A stretch of 64,000 nucleotides of DNA, taken from Dryococelus australis (lineage: Eukaryota > Arthropoda > Insecta > Phasmatodea > Phasmatidae). Location: assembly GCA_029891345.1 (NCBI GenBank), contig CM056995.1:213913047-213977046 (forward strand), read 5' to 3'. The position numbers and the translations under genes were made by a program. Shown piece after piece: positions 45,421 through 57,778 of this stretch; position 1 is the stretch's first letter, and every line of letters begins with the position of its first letter. The notes beneath the pieces are model-generated. The model made no database searches and was not told where the DNA came from. It saw only the letters and a program-made list of their open reading frames with translations.

Positions 45421-45574
45421 CAGATAATTTATTATTTTTATAGTAAGAGTAACCGACTCACGTATCGTAATTCACACTGTCAGTCAACGCGAAAACATAT
45501 GATACTGAATAATAATAATAAATTAGTCTACCCGCGACACCTACAAGGGAGGGCTGGAAATTAAATTCAAGGTA

Positions 45575-45745
45575 GAAAGAGTGAAGATATTTGGACGGTT
45601 CTTAACATTGAGGTTTTGAGAGCCAATGAGGATCAAGTGAGGTGACTATGGAGCAGCACCTTAATGCAAGGGCGGGGGAAACGGGAGATTACCGATTACG
45701 AGTGCTACGTTAAGGTTTGTAATCAGGTAGCTCAGCCCCCCCCCC
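45575..45745 (-). repeat. Decayed copy of the 41.35-41.6 kb SINE body
   Basis: TTGAGAGCCAATGAGGATCAAG, GTGACTATGGAGCAGCACC and AAGGGCGGGGGAAACGGG align with the SINE at 41400-41475. The tRNA-like head is lost or unrecognisable. Confidence 0.65.
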
Positions 45746-46307
45746 TCACCCGAGAGTCCTGTGAGGGAAGATTAACGGCAACAACCTACGGTACCAGCAA
45801 AATTATTTTTTAAATTAATTTGGCATACCTACGTTTACGACATCTTGGAATTTCATTAAGTTAAAGTGACTTTACGCATTTACCTACAAAACCCTGAACT
45901 GATGTCATGCTTTCTCCCAACTGTCTTGGTTTGAGAAATATACTATTAATAATTTTAATTAACATGTTTTTGCAATAATCTAAAAGAGGCCGAAATAACA
46001 TAATTATTGTTTTGAATATCATTAAATATTAAAATGAAAATGCAAACACATTCTAAAAATCATTATTAGTAATTTCCCAAGTCACTTTAAATGTTAAATA
46101 AGAATGTTATATTTTATCAAGAATAAACACGATTTAAAAAACTTGTTTCGTCTCCCTAAGAGGTAAAAAGTTTGTACTGCTCTAGTTCGTGATGCAATCA
46201 CCCGACAAACTTAAAAAACATATTCACTTAATTATGCATTGCTTCATTTTCCGATGTTGTAAATAAGTCAATTTCGGTTTACTAATTCACATAACGTGAA
46301 CAAAGAT

Positions 46308-46412
<105 letters not shown>

Positions 46413-46719
46413 GAGGGGGGAGGGGAGGGAGTTACTACTCGAAAAATATATTCAGAAACAATATAAAAATCACATTTATTTATTACTGAAAAATGTTAAA
46501 ACTTAAAATAATAAGTTTATATTTTATCATTTATACTGCGTACCCTCTTCCCGGTAGGGAGCTTGCAGCAGAATGAAAAAAAGGGGGGGGGGAACTAGTT
46601 CCAGTTTGTCTCGGTAGGGTGCAGCTTCGTCCAAGATAAAGCTAAGGTATAAATTATTTTTATTTTCTAAAATATGGTGATTTTTAATGGCTCTAACATG
46701 ATTCCTAAAGGCTCCAGAA

Positions 46720-46845
46720 TTAGTCACAATGACTCCGAAATGACTCATAATGATTCCGAAATGACTAATGACTCCAAAATGACTCACAATGACTCCTAAA
46801 TGACTCATAATGACTCCAAAAAGACTCATAATGACTCCAAAACAA
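46720..46845. repeat. Minisatellite of ~18 bp units (AATGACTCCAAAATGACTCA type)
   Basis: About seven units with the alternating words AATGACTCC and AAATGACTCAT. The repetitive minus-strand peptide it gives (MSHFGVI-like) is not a gene. Confidence 0.85.
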
Positions 46846-47443
46846 TGTATTAATGGTGTAATACCATTGGTTCACAGTCGATATGACGTCATAGGGCTTG
46901 GTATTTTCGCGCGAAATGGAGCTGTTTAATTTTTAATACCAAAATATTTTTCACGATATATTTTTAATGACTTCCGATAAGTTTGTTAATCTTGTCGATT
47001 TTCACTGCAGACAATTCCGTATGCCCATATTTTCGAATATACTTTCACAATATTATCAATATTATAAAAAATAAATGTTTTGAACACTCAATTCCTAGAA
47101 TCTTCACGTAAGTTAAAAAAAAAAAAGTAATTATTTTACAAAAAGGAATTTGCTATGTACGAACTTTCAAGTGTTAATTTTTTTTTAATAACAAACTTAT
47201 TTTTGCCAGACATGCATCTCTGTGTCCTTTGTTCCGAGAACCCTGTTTCGCCTGCGGTTAGAGCGATGACCTGTGTCTTGGGGTGTCCACTGGCATCTTG
47301 CGCAATCCCTTGCGTGCTGCGACGGTGAGGGGGAGGAGAACATTTCTAATGTCTGTTTTGAAGTCGTCCCGACTCGTCAAAGTTGGGAAATGTATTATCT
47401 AACCAGGGCTGTCCGTCATCTCATGCATCACTGGAGACTATGA

Positions 47444-48291
47444 TACAATGGGTTTATCTGAGTAATTCACTGGAATATTTCACAGGACTGCTTATATGGA
47501 TGTTTTGTTATCTTGGCTGGTATTAAAGGAAGTGAATTGTATAACCGGTATGTTCTAATGGTCGGCGACTCGCCAGAACGCGACTTTAGGCGACCAAGAG
47601 GTGGCCCTTTATTTTTATGGCACACCAACAAAGATAAAAGTATTATGCGTATCTAAACACAACTCTAAAGTTTCTGTGTAGAAAATATAGCTGCTAAAAC
47701 TGATTCCTTGTTAGACATGCCCCCAAAAGAAAAAAAAAAAAATTCTTCTAGTGAAAAACAACGAATGCAAGCAAAATGTAGCAAAATTGAGCCCTTTAGC
47801 ATCGTTAAGTCTGCATGAAGTCATTATGCAATTCTGCACTCTACTTAGTTTTCACCAACCTTTTTTGTATCCCATTACTTTGCTGTTTTATTATATTCCG
47901 TAAATTGTCATTCAGTTTCGATATATTTACTTGATTTAAAAAGTTTTTTTTTCTTTTTTAGGAATGAGGAAAATTTGTCCTCAATTCGTCTGTTGACAAG
48001 ATTAGTTAGATATTTTATTGTTTTTTTTTTTTTTTACACAATTTTGATATAACTCACATTATTTCATAGTTTTTCACCCTTTTTTGGTTAATTTCAATCG
48101 ATATTGTTGAAATTAATTGTATGTTTTGTTCGCATTTCCCTTACTGCAATGACATCGAAAATTTCACACGTCCAATTACGAAAACGTCCATTAAAACGCT
48201 CAGTAGATAGCCAAATCTTCTACAAAACCATCCATACAAGTGGCCTTGCAGGCTCGCATGAAATTGTCCAACGAATTTTACAAAATTAAAT
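47444..48291. other. Unassigned DNA between two TIR elements
   Basis: 47962-48004 (GGAATGAGGAAAATTTGTCC, TGTTGACAAGATTAG) repeats 45174-45220 inside the neighbouring element, so part of this is a dispersed repeat. No gene. Confidence 0.35.
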
Positions 48292-50510
48292 GAATCGGCC
48301 ATTTCAGAAACAACACATATCACTTCCCCCCCCCCCCAAAGTGGGTTTTTGCCATGATATGCTTTTCAACACGAAACTCCACCGTTTCATACAGAAAGTA
48401 CACATCTCCGATGCTTGGAACTGTTATTTACGAGGCCTGATAATTTCACAGTCGTTGGAGAAACAACTCATGTCAATGACAAGTGCTGTTTCTCTGTGCA
48501 CTGGCTGAACGATTTTCTAGTGACCTCTATGGAGGTGAAAAAAAAATGTTAACTTCACATGTTGGCCCACCTGGAATGCCATTTCTCTATGATCAGCTGC
48601 TAGACATGGAGTGTGAAAGTGAAAATGAAGATTTCAATGAAAATAAAAAAGGAAAAGCAAAAGCATGTTATATAAGGGCGATGTTATAAAAAATGCGAGA
48701 GTTAAAGGCTCTGAATACACAGACTTATAATGGCAATACAGTACCAGCGACTGTTCAAGGAGACGATTGCAAGTAAGTGTCCTTGCTTACAACTGTTGGT
48801 TTTAAAATGTAATCCGGTAACATATATATTTCATAGAGATTAATTTATTGCAAGAAGCATTGATTCATGATTGTATTTTTAATTAAAGTTTACTGTTTGG
48901 AGTAGTATTTTAGTTTTCTATAAGGATTATTCCATTGAATAACCTACAAACACTGTTGCTCGCAGAATATAAACATTATGAAGTGTGATTTTAAGTAAGC
49001 TTTTTGATTTTAGTGTTGCGTTTCTGAATCTTTTGTGCTTAATTGATAGTTTTACGTACTGGAAATTTGGTATATTTAATTGGTTGTCTTTATTCTTTTG
49101 CAGGTGCAGATACAAAATGTGTTTTAACCGTGTTCCTGTTGGTGATAGAAGAGAAATACTGAAGAGATTTACGTCATTGGCATCAAAGAATTAGCAAGAT
49201 GCATATTTTCAGGGACTTATTGTTGTGTGGTATAAAACAGAGGCTTTCTCGTCGAGGTGAGAAACACAAACCAAAATCATGTTCATTTTTAGTACAGTGT
49301 CGACAGCTCAAGTGGTAAGGTGAGTGTTTGTAAAATGGCATTTACTAACCTGCATGCTGTAACAACTGGCAGTGTCCGACGAATTTCTTCCTTGCTCAGA
49401 GATGGGAAGAGTCCAAAGGACAATGAAGTCCCTACAAATGCAAAACATCTTCACATTTTCACAGATGGTTGTTCTGGTCAGAACCGCAAAAATACAATAG
49501 TTCGTGTTTGGATTGCTCTTGTAAGCACTGGACGATTTACCACAGTGACACATTACTTCCCTATTAGAGTTCAATCATTCCTCTCGAATGACAGATATTT
49601 TGCAATGGCCAAAAAGGTAATTCTAAAGCATGACGCGGTTTTTCTACCACTTGGATATACTGAAATGCTTATCACAGCAAGCAAGCATTTCAAATTTACT
49701 GTAAAGATGGTATATACCAGTGACATTTTATATTGCAAGGACTGGAGACATGGGCTCTTTAAAAAGAACTGCTCATCACTGGAATCTTCTGTAAGAGACA
49801 TTCCCAGACATGAAAAACAGTCTTTCATAATCTCCAAATTTTCTGAATTTAAGTATACTTGTGACAGAATTGGCGTGGTACAAGCTAGCGAGCATATACT
49901 GGCTTGATCCCATATACGTTCAAGCTGGCCACTCAAAGTGACATTTATTTACCCCAGAAGAAAGCCTATTTAGAAGGAAGGGTACCTATCAACAAGAATA
50001 AACAATAAGATCTGAGGGAACTTCTGCAGTATGTACCCGATGGCATGAAACACTTCTATGAAGAACTGTTAGCATAGCCTACACAGGAAAATGTGAGCAT
50101 TGATTATGAATAGTATCAATACAATCTGAGGAAACTATACAGAATGACAAGAAATGTGACGAAATTTTAGCATGACCAACATAGAACATTTCAAATAAAT
50201 TTTTTTAACCATTGTTTCGTTACTTAACGTCATGTTATACGCCTGTGTAATAACAAATAAATATGAGTTTGATACATTCTATGACGGTATATATCATTCC
50301 TTTCAGAAACAGCACATGTCGGAGCTCTTAATGAATTTAATAATAATAAATTAACAAGTGTTCACACACAACATGTACATTAGGAGCCCAAATATGTACC
50401 CAGAACAGTTTTTTCCTAATTTAATAGACATATTTCAATTTAAACAGTTTTTTCTTGTTCTTCGACAATATAGTTTTGGTGACATGTGCTGTTTCTGAAA
50501 TTACCGATTC
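48292..50510. mobile_element. DNA transposon with 31 bp TIRs and 4 bp AAAT target-site duplication, encoding a DUF7869-like protein
   Basis: The left end GAATCGGCCATTTCAGAAAC continues AACACATATCAC. The right end on the other strand is GAATCGGTAATTTCAGAAAC then AGCACATGTCAC; I count 4 mismatches in about 31 bp. AAAT precedes the left end (48288-48291) and follows the right end (50511-50514), as a target-site duplication would. The spliced, decayed gene at 48640-50077 lies inside. A further copy of the TIR word TTTCAGAAACAGCACATGTC sits at 50305-50324. Confidence 0.8.
48640..50077 (+). pseudogene. DUF7869-like transposon protein with an intron
   Basis: The exon 1 frame ends with SEYTQTYNGNTVPATVQ and GDDC. 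A GTAAGT donor (48773) and TTTTGCAG acceptor (ending 49103) restore the frame exactly, giving DDC-K-CRYKMCF across the junction, the cysteine motif of this family. Exon 2 continues NRVPVGDRREILKRF, KHKPKSCSFL, AFTNLHAVTTGSVRR, LHIFTDGCSGQNRKN, GRFTTVTHYFPIR and VPINKNK, ending YEELLA at a TAG at 50075-50077. FTDGCSGQN and YFPIR...SFL correspond to the best conserved blocks of DUF7869 (DNC.GQN; FPVRGHSFLP.DR.F), with a candidate catalytic Asp. There are frameshifts near 49250 and 49296 and several stops. It is probably a transposase, judging from the surrounding TIRs. Confidence 0.7.
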
Positions 50511-50620
50511 AAATACGAAAAGCATTTAAGAAAGATTTTGTGACTAAACATATATTCCAAGTTGTTATTCTTAATCTAACTAAACGACAAAGCTTTGCCT
50601 ACTTGTCTCTTGTTAAGTTG

Positions 50621-52776
50621 TGATGCCTCACAAATTTTGGACGCTAATCTACAAACTCACGTCATATTTTCGAGCATGGGCGCTCGAAAAATTCATCATA
50701 AAATACTTGAAAACTTCCTTGTCTACCTGCCTGTAAAGTTGGAAAAGACGTGGCGTTACCCACGTACCCGCAAATTCTTGGTGTCTTGGCCGCTCGCCGC
50801 CAACTGGGCGATCGACCTTGGGACCGACACTGCACAGAGGTTCATTACGACAGTGTGCACACGTGCGGACATAGACCGCTGCAGTGCCACTGCGGCACCG
50901 CGGCGGCAACGCAGCTACATGTGCACCGATACATATAAGCCAAACCCTCGTGGAACGCATTTGCAGCTTCACCGCGTTTCTTGCATGCTCAGTAAACACG
51001 CGGTACCGCAGCGGCGATGCAGCTACATGTGCACTGGTACATATAAGCCAAGCCCTTGTTGAACGCTTTTGTGGCGACGCAGAGGCGTCGCGCGGACATC
51101 GTCCGCACATGTGCACCCGCCCTTACACGACATACCACGCATCTGGCTCGTACTCGACTGCAGGGCGGCAAAGTGTTGGCAGCCGTGCGCTATGATCGCG
51201 TGGCGGCTATGAGACCTTCTCCAGTGACATCACCCGCTTGCTGGCCAGTAAACATTGCTGCCTGGTTGTCGGCAGGGGTGGGGCGCTGCATGACAACACA
51301 TCTGGCCCCATGTCAGAGAAGAGGAAGTGTGAATATAGGCTGTTCACGGTAAAGTAAGCACTTTTGAGGCTCCAGTAACTTTTTTATTTCAGCCAATTTA
51401 TATCCTTTAACCACTTTTTCAAATAAATACTGCCATGTAAGTAATGAACACAGTGTGCATATTCCACCACACTCGGAAGCTAATGTCTACGGCTAAAATA
51501 AAATAAATTTATTGAATAATATTTAAAATGAGAGGGCCTTCAAAAGTGCTCACCTTACCGTGAACAGTCTATACGTGGACGTGCGGGTATCACCCATATT
51601 TGGACATATTTTTGATCCTGACTTTTTATTAGACTATCACATCGACACCCCTCTAAAGAGGAATGCTCACCCTATAAAGACAACTATCAGCTGTTGTCTC
51701 AAATGACCACTTATTTTTCTATTGGCCGGAAGTAATGTTTAGACCCCTCCCAGGGGTATTGCTTGTCATTTCGTATAAATGCTGGCCCGATCACTGGTCT
51801 GGGGTCGATTGTCACCGCCCCAAAGGGAACGCCCAACAAAGTTAAATAATGGCTTACTAAGATAAATCCTAAATTTTAGCAGGCACTTATGGAGAAATTA
51901 GGGCGGACACATTTTGTGTCTTGAAAATAGGAGTTTAGATGCCATGTTGGCTACTAAGTTTTGAAATAAATTTCTTTGAGAATGCTTTCATATGAAAAGA
52001 AAACAGGTAAACACAAAAATTGAATTTTAAAATGAAAGTTTTAAAACATCTTAAAAGAAAACAGAAATATAAAATTTATGATGTTTTTAATTGGAAGTGT
52101 TTTTAAAGTTAATGTTTTCTAAAATGTTTCACTGTAACAGTTTGTCATTTCCGTTGGTCTCTTGTGGTCAAACTAGCCAAGAATTTAGGAACGTTTTTCC
52201 TTAAAATTTAATTATATTTGCTAGGCTTTGTAATTCAAAATCATTAATTGTAATACGTTGACATTTTGTGGTCCAACTAACAATTATTTGTTTATGGCAT
52301 TTTCGTTGCCCTTTCGTGGTCCGACTAGCCATTAATTTATAAAAGTTTTCCTGGAAACTTAATGAATTCTGATAGTATTTGTAATCTAAAATTATGAGCT
52401 ATAATTTGTTGGCCATTTATAGTCCAACTAGCCAGAGGAAATTTAAAGTAATAAATGAGGAGATTTAAGTTTTTGGCCCTGCTGTTAAAATCGGCATGCG
52501 AGTTAAATAAATAACTCAATTTTTTTTAAAAACTTTGAAAAGGTGGCCTTATATTGTGTTTGATGGCCAGAGAAATTAAAAAATAGTTATATTTATATTT
52601 GGTAGTACAGGAATGCCATTCCTCATCACTTTATTTCTGGCAGAACTACAAGAGATGGCAGCAGTGCAAATATAATTCACTCATTAAAAAATATAAGAAT
52701 TTGCTATATCACTGTTGTGTGATTATAGAATTGCCTGGTGTTGACAGCACACCTTTGCTATACTTTCCTGTATTCA
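50621..52776 (+). repeat. 5' LTR of the Ty3/gypsy element (2,156 bp, with insertions)
   Basis: It begins TGATGCCTCACAAATTTTGG and ends CCTGTATTCA, i.e. TG...CA. The first 128 bp differ from the 3' LTR at about 11 positions, mostly transitions. Compared with the 3' LTR it has three extra segments: a GC-rich block of about 275 bp (50860-51135) with an internal duplication (CAGCTACATGTGCAC, then ACATATAAGCCAA, twice), a 236 bp MITE (51336-51571), and about 120 bp at 51815-51940. ACATATAAG is a plausible TATA box. Confidence 0.85.
51336..51571. mobile_element. 236 bp MITE nested in the 5' LTR, TA duplication
   Basis: TIRs TAGGCTGTTCACGGTAAAGT and (other strand) TAGACTGTTCACGGTAAGGT, continuing AGCACTTTTGA in both. 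TA lies on both sides (51334-51335, 51572-51573). Removing the element plus one TA restores alignment to the 3' LTR (GAAGTGTGAATACGTGGACG vs GAAGTGTGATTGCATGGACG). A TA duplication suggests a Tc1/mariner-type mobiliser. Confidence 0.85.
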
Positions 52777-52808
52777 GGGTGATTGAACCATATATTTCAA
52801 AAACTCAT

Positions 52809-52850
<42 letters not shown>

Positions 52851-52935
52851 AGCCAGGGAATACAATTCAGTGGGTGAACTCTTTATTGCTTTTTCTAGGG
52901 TTGGTGTATTTGATAATGTAAATCATTTCTACAGC
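52777..52935 (+). other. Gypsy leader, primer-binding region not identified, poly-T run
   Basis: No tRNA-complementary primer-binding site is evident directly after the LTR (GGGTGATTGAACC). A run of about 31 T (52816-52846) interrupts the leader. Confidence 0.5.
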
Positions 52936-54010
52936 ATGGCTGCAGAAGCTTTCCATAGTTTCTCTACTCCACGTGCTAAAGGAAGTAGGAGTGGATGAGG
53001 TGGAAACAGAGTCGACAGATGACTAAAGAATAAAAGTGAGGGCCCTGGTGCATCGAGAGGACGCAGCAGGAGCAGAAGCGGTGGCTGTCTCGAGTAAGTC
53101 CACTCCATTATTCAAAATTTTAAATTCTTTTCCAACAGAGTTGTCTACCAAAATTCCTACATTGACTAAATTAAGTCTGGAAGTTTTAGTACAGTTTTTC
53201 GTACAGTTGAATTAAGTACTTTTTAAAAAGTTTTTTGATAAACAAACAATTTTTGCAGTAGCCACTTTTAGAGTGCCAGATGATTTGCAGGCCATTTTTA
53301 GTAAGGCCCGAGATGAGAATTGGGAATATGATACCCTTGTAAAAGTGTCTAGTGAAATCGCAATGACAAGATTTCATTTACGATTGTTAGAGCGAAAACA
53401 AAAGCCAGATCAATCTATGCAAGAATTTATTAAAGCAATAGTAGGTATTGTAAGTGTTGTAGGATTTCCATGTTCAGAGGACTGATTCACACAAATCATT
53501 TTTATAACCTTCATCCCCGCAATAGTAGATATTTAAGTTTTGCTTCTAAACCAAACACATTGAAGAAACTTTTACAATTAGTTACTGAAGTAGAGAGAAC
53601 TTTGAGGGGCTGTTCAGGGGAGGAAAAGAATATTGTAGTTAGTCATCTAGAGTCAGGAAAAGTTGTACCTGGGAAAACATTAGAGAAAGAGAAAACAAAA
53701 TTTCAAAGTTCTGTGTAATTTGTGGGAAAACCAACCATTTTGCGAAGGATTGTTTTTATAGGAAGTCACTTCTTAATATAATTTCTATTGAACAGCCCCA
53801 ATCCAGTAAAGTTCAAACTCGATCATGGTATTCTCAGACCCAGAATAATTACAAAAATAATTCTCCAAATCAGGAAGTTCAGGGTGGTGCCAGAAATGCG
53901 AGTATGTTTGAAGAGTATACTTGTTTTCTCTACAAGAAAAAAAGGACACATTAAATCAAATTGCCCTATGAAACCTTTGAAGAATAAGATTGTGGGAAAA
54001 TCTTCAGTTA
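52936..54010 (+). pseudogene. Gypsy gag (capsid and CCHC nucleocapsid), decayed
   Basis: The ATG at 52936 starts a frame MAAEAFHSFSTPRAKG that soon hits a TGA. The serine/arginine-rich linker, then LQAIFSKARDENWEYD and ERKQKPDQSMQEFIKAI (53285-53440), belong to a capsid domain. A CCHC knuckle, CVICGKTNHFAKDC, is intact near 53720 but in a different frame from the capsid part. A second knuckle (KKGHIKSNCP, about 53945) has lost its first cysteine pair. Frameshifts at about 53470 and 53720 and several stops show the gene is dead. Confidence 0.75.
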
Positions 54011-57000
54011 ATGTTTTGGGGTTTGAGAGGAAATATGGTTTATTGTATATCCCTTTAGTTATTTCAGACCAGGTAGTTGTAGACACATTGATGAATTCTG
54101 GTGCCCCTTTTTCACTTATCAATCAGGAATTTTGTAATTATTTGCTTACCCACATGCCCAAAGGCCTTTTTCATGTGCGGTCAGGAGAAGAGTTAGGCCT
54201 TTCCCTTGCCAATTGAAGGATTATTAATTCTAACGGTATAGCCATTTTAAAGTCAAAATAGAACATTTCACATGTAAATTTCAATTTCGGATTTTGATAG
54301 GCCTTAGTCATAACCTGCTGTTGGGAGTGGATTTTTTTTTGGGGAAAACCTAGGCCACATTGTATGTTAATAAGAAACAATTAGAATTTGCGTTTTGTAA
54401 ATCCCAGCCTATAGAGATAAAATCGAAACCTTTTGATTCTTATAAGATTTCAGTTCAGTCAGTACAAAATCCAAGTAAATTGAGTGAAGAGGATACCAAA
54501 TTGTTACAGTTGAAACATGAATTTTCAGGTGTAGATTGGGACATTATAAGCAGCAACCCATTGTATTAAAACTCAAGTATGGTAATCCTGTATCCTCGGT
54601 ACCTTACAGAGTAGCTCCTCCAAAACCTAAAGTATTTAGGGAAATTATTCATAAACTCCAAGATGATTTTGTAATAAAAAGTTCTAATAGCAACTATTCA
54701 AGTCCAGTTTTTTTGCTATATAAGAAAGTGCCAGGAGAATATAGAGTCATTTGTGATTAATCACAGAAAGGAGAATCGAACATTTTTTATAGATCCCTAC
54801 CCTTTGCCTACAATAGAGTCAGTTTTCCAGCATGTAGGGGATGCCAGATATTTTTCCATCTTTGATTTAAACTCAGCGTTCCTTCAATGAGAGTTGCACC
54901 CTGAATCTCGTGGTATTTTTGCTTTTGTAACACCTTGGGGCCATTACCAATGGAAGAGTTTATGTATGGGGTTAAATTGTGGCCCACAGGTAATATCTCA
55001 AGTACTTTTTAACGTGCTAAGGAAATATCAGTATGACTTCCTTTTTAGTTATATTAATGATGTCTGTGTGTATAGTAAATATTTTGAGGAGCAGCTCGAA
55101 CATCTGAGAATTCTCTTATTTGCTCTGAGGGACACAGTATTGCCAGTGAACCCTGAGAAAGTTACCTGGGCTAACACTTATGTAGATATCTAGGGTTTGT
55201 AATTTCCGAAGGGAAATTGCTTATGGATATGGAGAAAATCCGACCAGTAGTGAATTTTCATGTGCTGAAAAATCAACATGGTGTCCATCGATTTTTGGGT
55301 TTAGTTGGGCTTTATTCAAAGTTTATACCAGAATTTCCTAGTCTAGCCGACCCCCCAGAATGTGTTGAAAAGAAAGGAGTTGATTTTGTCTGGGATGAGT
55401 CTCAGAATCATGCTTTTCAGCTTTTAAAGCGGAAAATAGCTACTCCCCCTGTTCTACACTTGCCAAATTTTGTTAAGTAATTTACGCACTGAGTTGATAC
55501 CAGTTCATTAGAACTAGGTGCTGTGTTATGCCAAGAGCAAGATGGTAGTTCAATTTCTGTAGCATATGCCAATCGACTTCTGTCTCCTTCTGAGCAGAAG
55601 AACTCGGCATATGAGAAAGAGGTATTGGTGGCCATTTATGGAATGGAAAAGTTTCGTGATTATTTAAAAAGTGCGGAGTTCTTGTTACACACAGATAATC
55701 AGGCACTAAGTTGGTTTTGAACACTAATAATCCTGCAGGTAGACTGGCTAAATGGCTTGTGCATCTTATGTTTTTTTACGGTTTCTGTAAAACACATAAA
55801 AGGGATAAATAATGGGATGGCTGATGCTTTATCCCGCATGTATGACTCTGAGGAATTCCAGGCAGATCTCCCAGAATCAGTAAATGTCAATCAGGGGGAT
55901 GTTTCGAAATCCGTAGTGCTAAAGGAAGTTTGTCAGGGAGAGGTGCAAATTGATTTCATTGAACAGGTTGATCAAATAGTACAATCAGATAGTGTAGAGT
56001 ATAGTAATCTTAAAGTAGGGTCTTCCATAGTTAGGGAAGAACAGGCAAAGGTTCTTCAAAATTTTCCCCAAGCATACATAAAATTGCAGCACCACCAAGG
56101 AGTGTACCCCGAATGTGTAAAGATTAAGGTCAATATCGATGGAGGCAAAAGTGGTCATTACATGATCAGGAAAGGACTGTTAGGATTTGTGGACACTAAA
56201 ACTCATAAATATTCATTTTCGTACCTCAGTTGTTAAGTGGACCTATTTTCCAGTATTATCATGACAGTTATTTTGGAGGACACTTAGGGCAAGATAAAAC
56301 AGTGACTCGTATTAGAGAGATGTTTTATTAGCCAGGATTAAATGAGGAGGTTGAAAAACTAGTTAAGGAGTGTTTTGAATGTCAATGGGCTAAGCCCAGA
56401 AATTTAAAGATTTATACTCCAGTGCTGGAGTAGCCACATTTCTGTGGAAATGAGTGTATTTGGATGTATTTGGAGTCACACACTGCTGCTGGCTTCACTT
56501 CAATTTGGGTTGCAGCCGATAGTTTTACCAAATTTGTGTTCTTCCACTTGTGAACTATAAAGTCATCAGAAATTTGTAAAATACTTTGTCAAAGAATGTT
56601 TCCTGTGTTTGGGTCTCCAGGGAGCATTATAATTGACAATGCTACATATTTTGTTTCAGCAGAGATGAAGAATCTTGTCTTTTCATGGGGGTTAAGTTAA
56701 TTCAGTCCACTCCATATTATCCCAAAGTAATTTGGTAGAATGCTACAACCATAATTTACAAATAACATCGAAGGAATTTCAATCTGGATCTCATAGAGAA
56801 TGGGATGTTGTGTTTTATCAGTTGTCTCTTGCCTTTAATAATGTGGTGAGTGATGCCACCCAGAAGGTTCCATCAAAATTGTTTTTTGAGCGAAGCCTGT
56901 TCCACCCCTTGATAAATACTTGGGGGCTTCATGAATTCTGTTTAAATTCTGTTAGAAATAAAGATCTATAGGAGATCTGGCTACCTTGAATTTGAAGAAA

Positions 57001-57345
57001 TATCATTCTAGGTTAGCTTCTCAGAATGTGAATGCTGCTGGCTCTGTTTCTTTTAAAGTAGGAGACAGAGTGTTTCTGGAAGCTCTTCTTTACTAATAAG
57101 GCTGCTAGCTTCAGTGCGAAATTAACACCGAAGTTTTCTGGTCTATATCGTGTAAAGTGGTTTTTGACTCCAGTGACTGGGTGAAAATATTTGGTAATAG
57201 TGATCATCATCTAGTGTATGGATTGTATGTAATTGGTTTTAACATCTGTTGTATTTTTAATGTTAGTTGGATCCCCTGTGGGACGAGGGTAATTGACCAT
57301 TTTAATGCTCATTTCATAAGTGTATTTCATCTTCATGTAGATCTT
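54011..57345 (+). pseudogene. Gypsy pol (protease, reverse transcriptase, RNase H, integrase), decayed
   Basis: The domain order PR-RT-RH-IN is that of Ty3/gypsy. Protease: VVDTLMNSGAPFSLI, where the expected DSGA is NSGA. RT: NYSSPVFLLYKKVPGEYR, then DPYPLPTIESVF, FSIFDLNSAFLQ, and YINDVCVYS where the catalytic YxDD is YIND. RNase H: LELGAVLCQEQDG, KEVLVAIYGMEKFRDYL, HTDNQALSWF, GMADALSRM. Integrase: zinc-binding GGHLGQDKT...CFECQWAKP, AADSFTKF and IIIDNATYF. The C-terminal GDRVFLEA segment is at about 57065. About a dozen stops and frameshifts break the reading frame. Both lost Asp residues fit single G-to-A changes. Confidence 0.85.
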
Positions 57346-57778
57346 AAAATGTAATCATACTAATTCCATTTTAGGGTTCCATCTTCATGTAGATTGTAAG
57401 ATGTATTGGGTTACTTGCAAGTTGAATTGTGCATTTTTCAGTATTAACTTTTATGAAAATTCTGAAGTATTAAATGGGTTGTTGCATGGGCAATGGATTG
57501 AAGCATTCTCAAAAAGATTTAGTGTAGGGTTTGCTGGTGCGGTGGTGGTCTTTCATGATTTCGCCTCGGTCAGGAGGTGGCTTGACTTCTGAGTTTTTGT
57601 CCTGGATTGATGCTTGTGCATGTTTTTTCCTCTGTTTTTTTTTTCAGGAATGTTTCTGATTCTGGAGATGATGTGGAGACCAGTTGGACCTGAGTCGAGC
57701 AGGGTCCCCTTGGGTGAGCTTCTGGATGGGATAATCACCTTACCTCTTCGTTGACTGATGGAGGGGGTGGGGATTGGG
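57346..57778 (+). other. Gypsy 3' non-coding region and polypurine tract
   Basis: The 3' end of pol fades out here (a decayed DSGDDVETSW-like C-terminus near 57660). GGAGGGGGTGGGGATTGGG (57760-57778), directly before the 3' LTR, is a convincing polypurine tract for plus-strand priming. Confidence 0.7.

Noticed and set aside
50595..51352. Cluster of long overlapping frames on both strands
   Set aside because: GC-rich 5' LTR sequence; absent or altered in the 3' LTR, so not coding.
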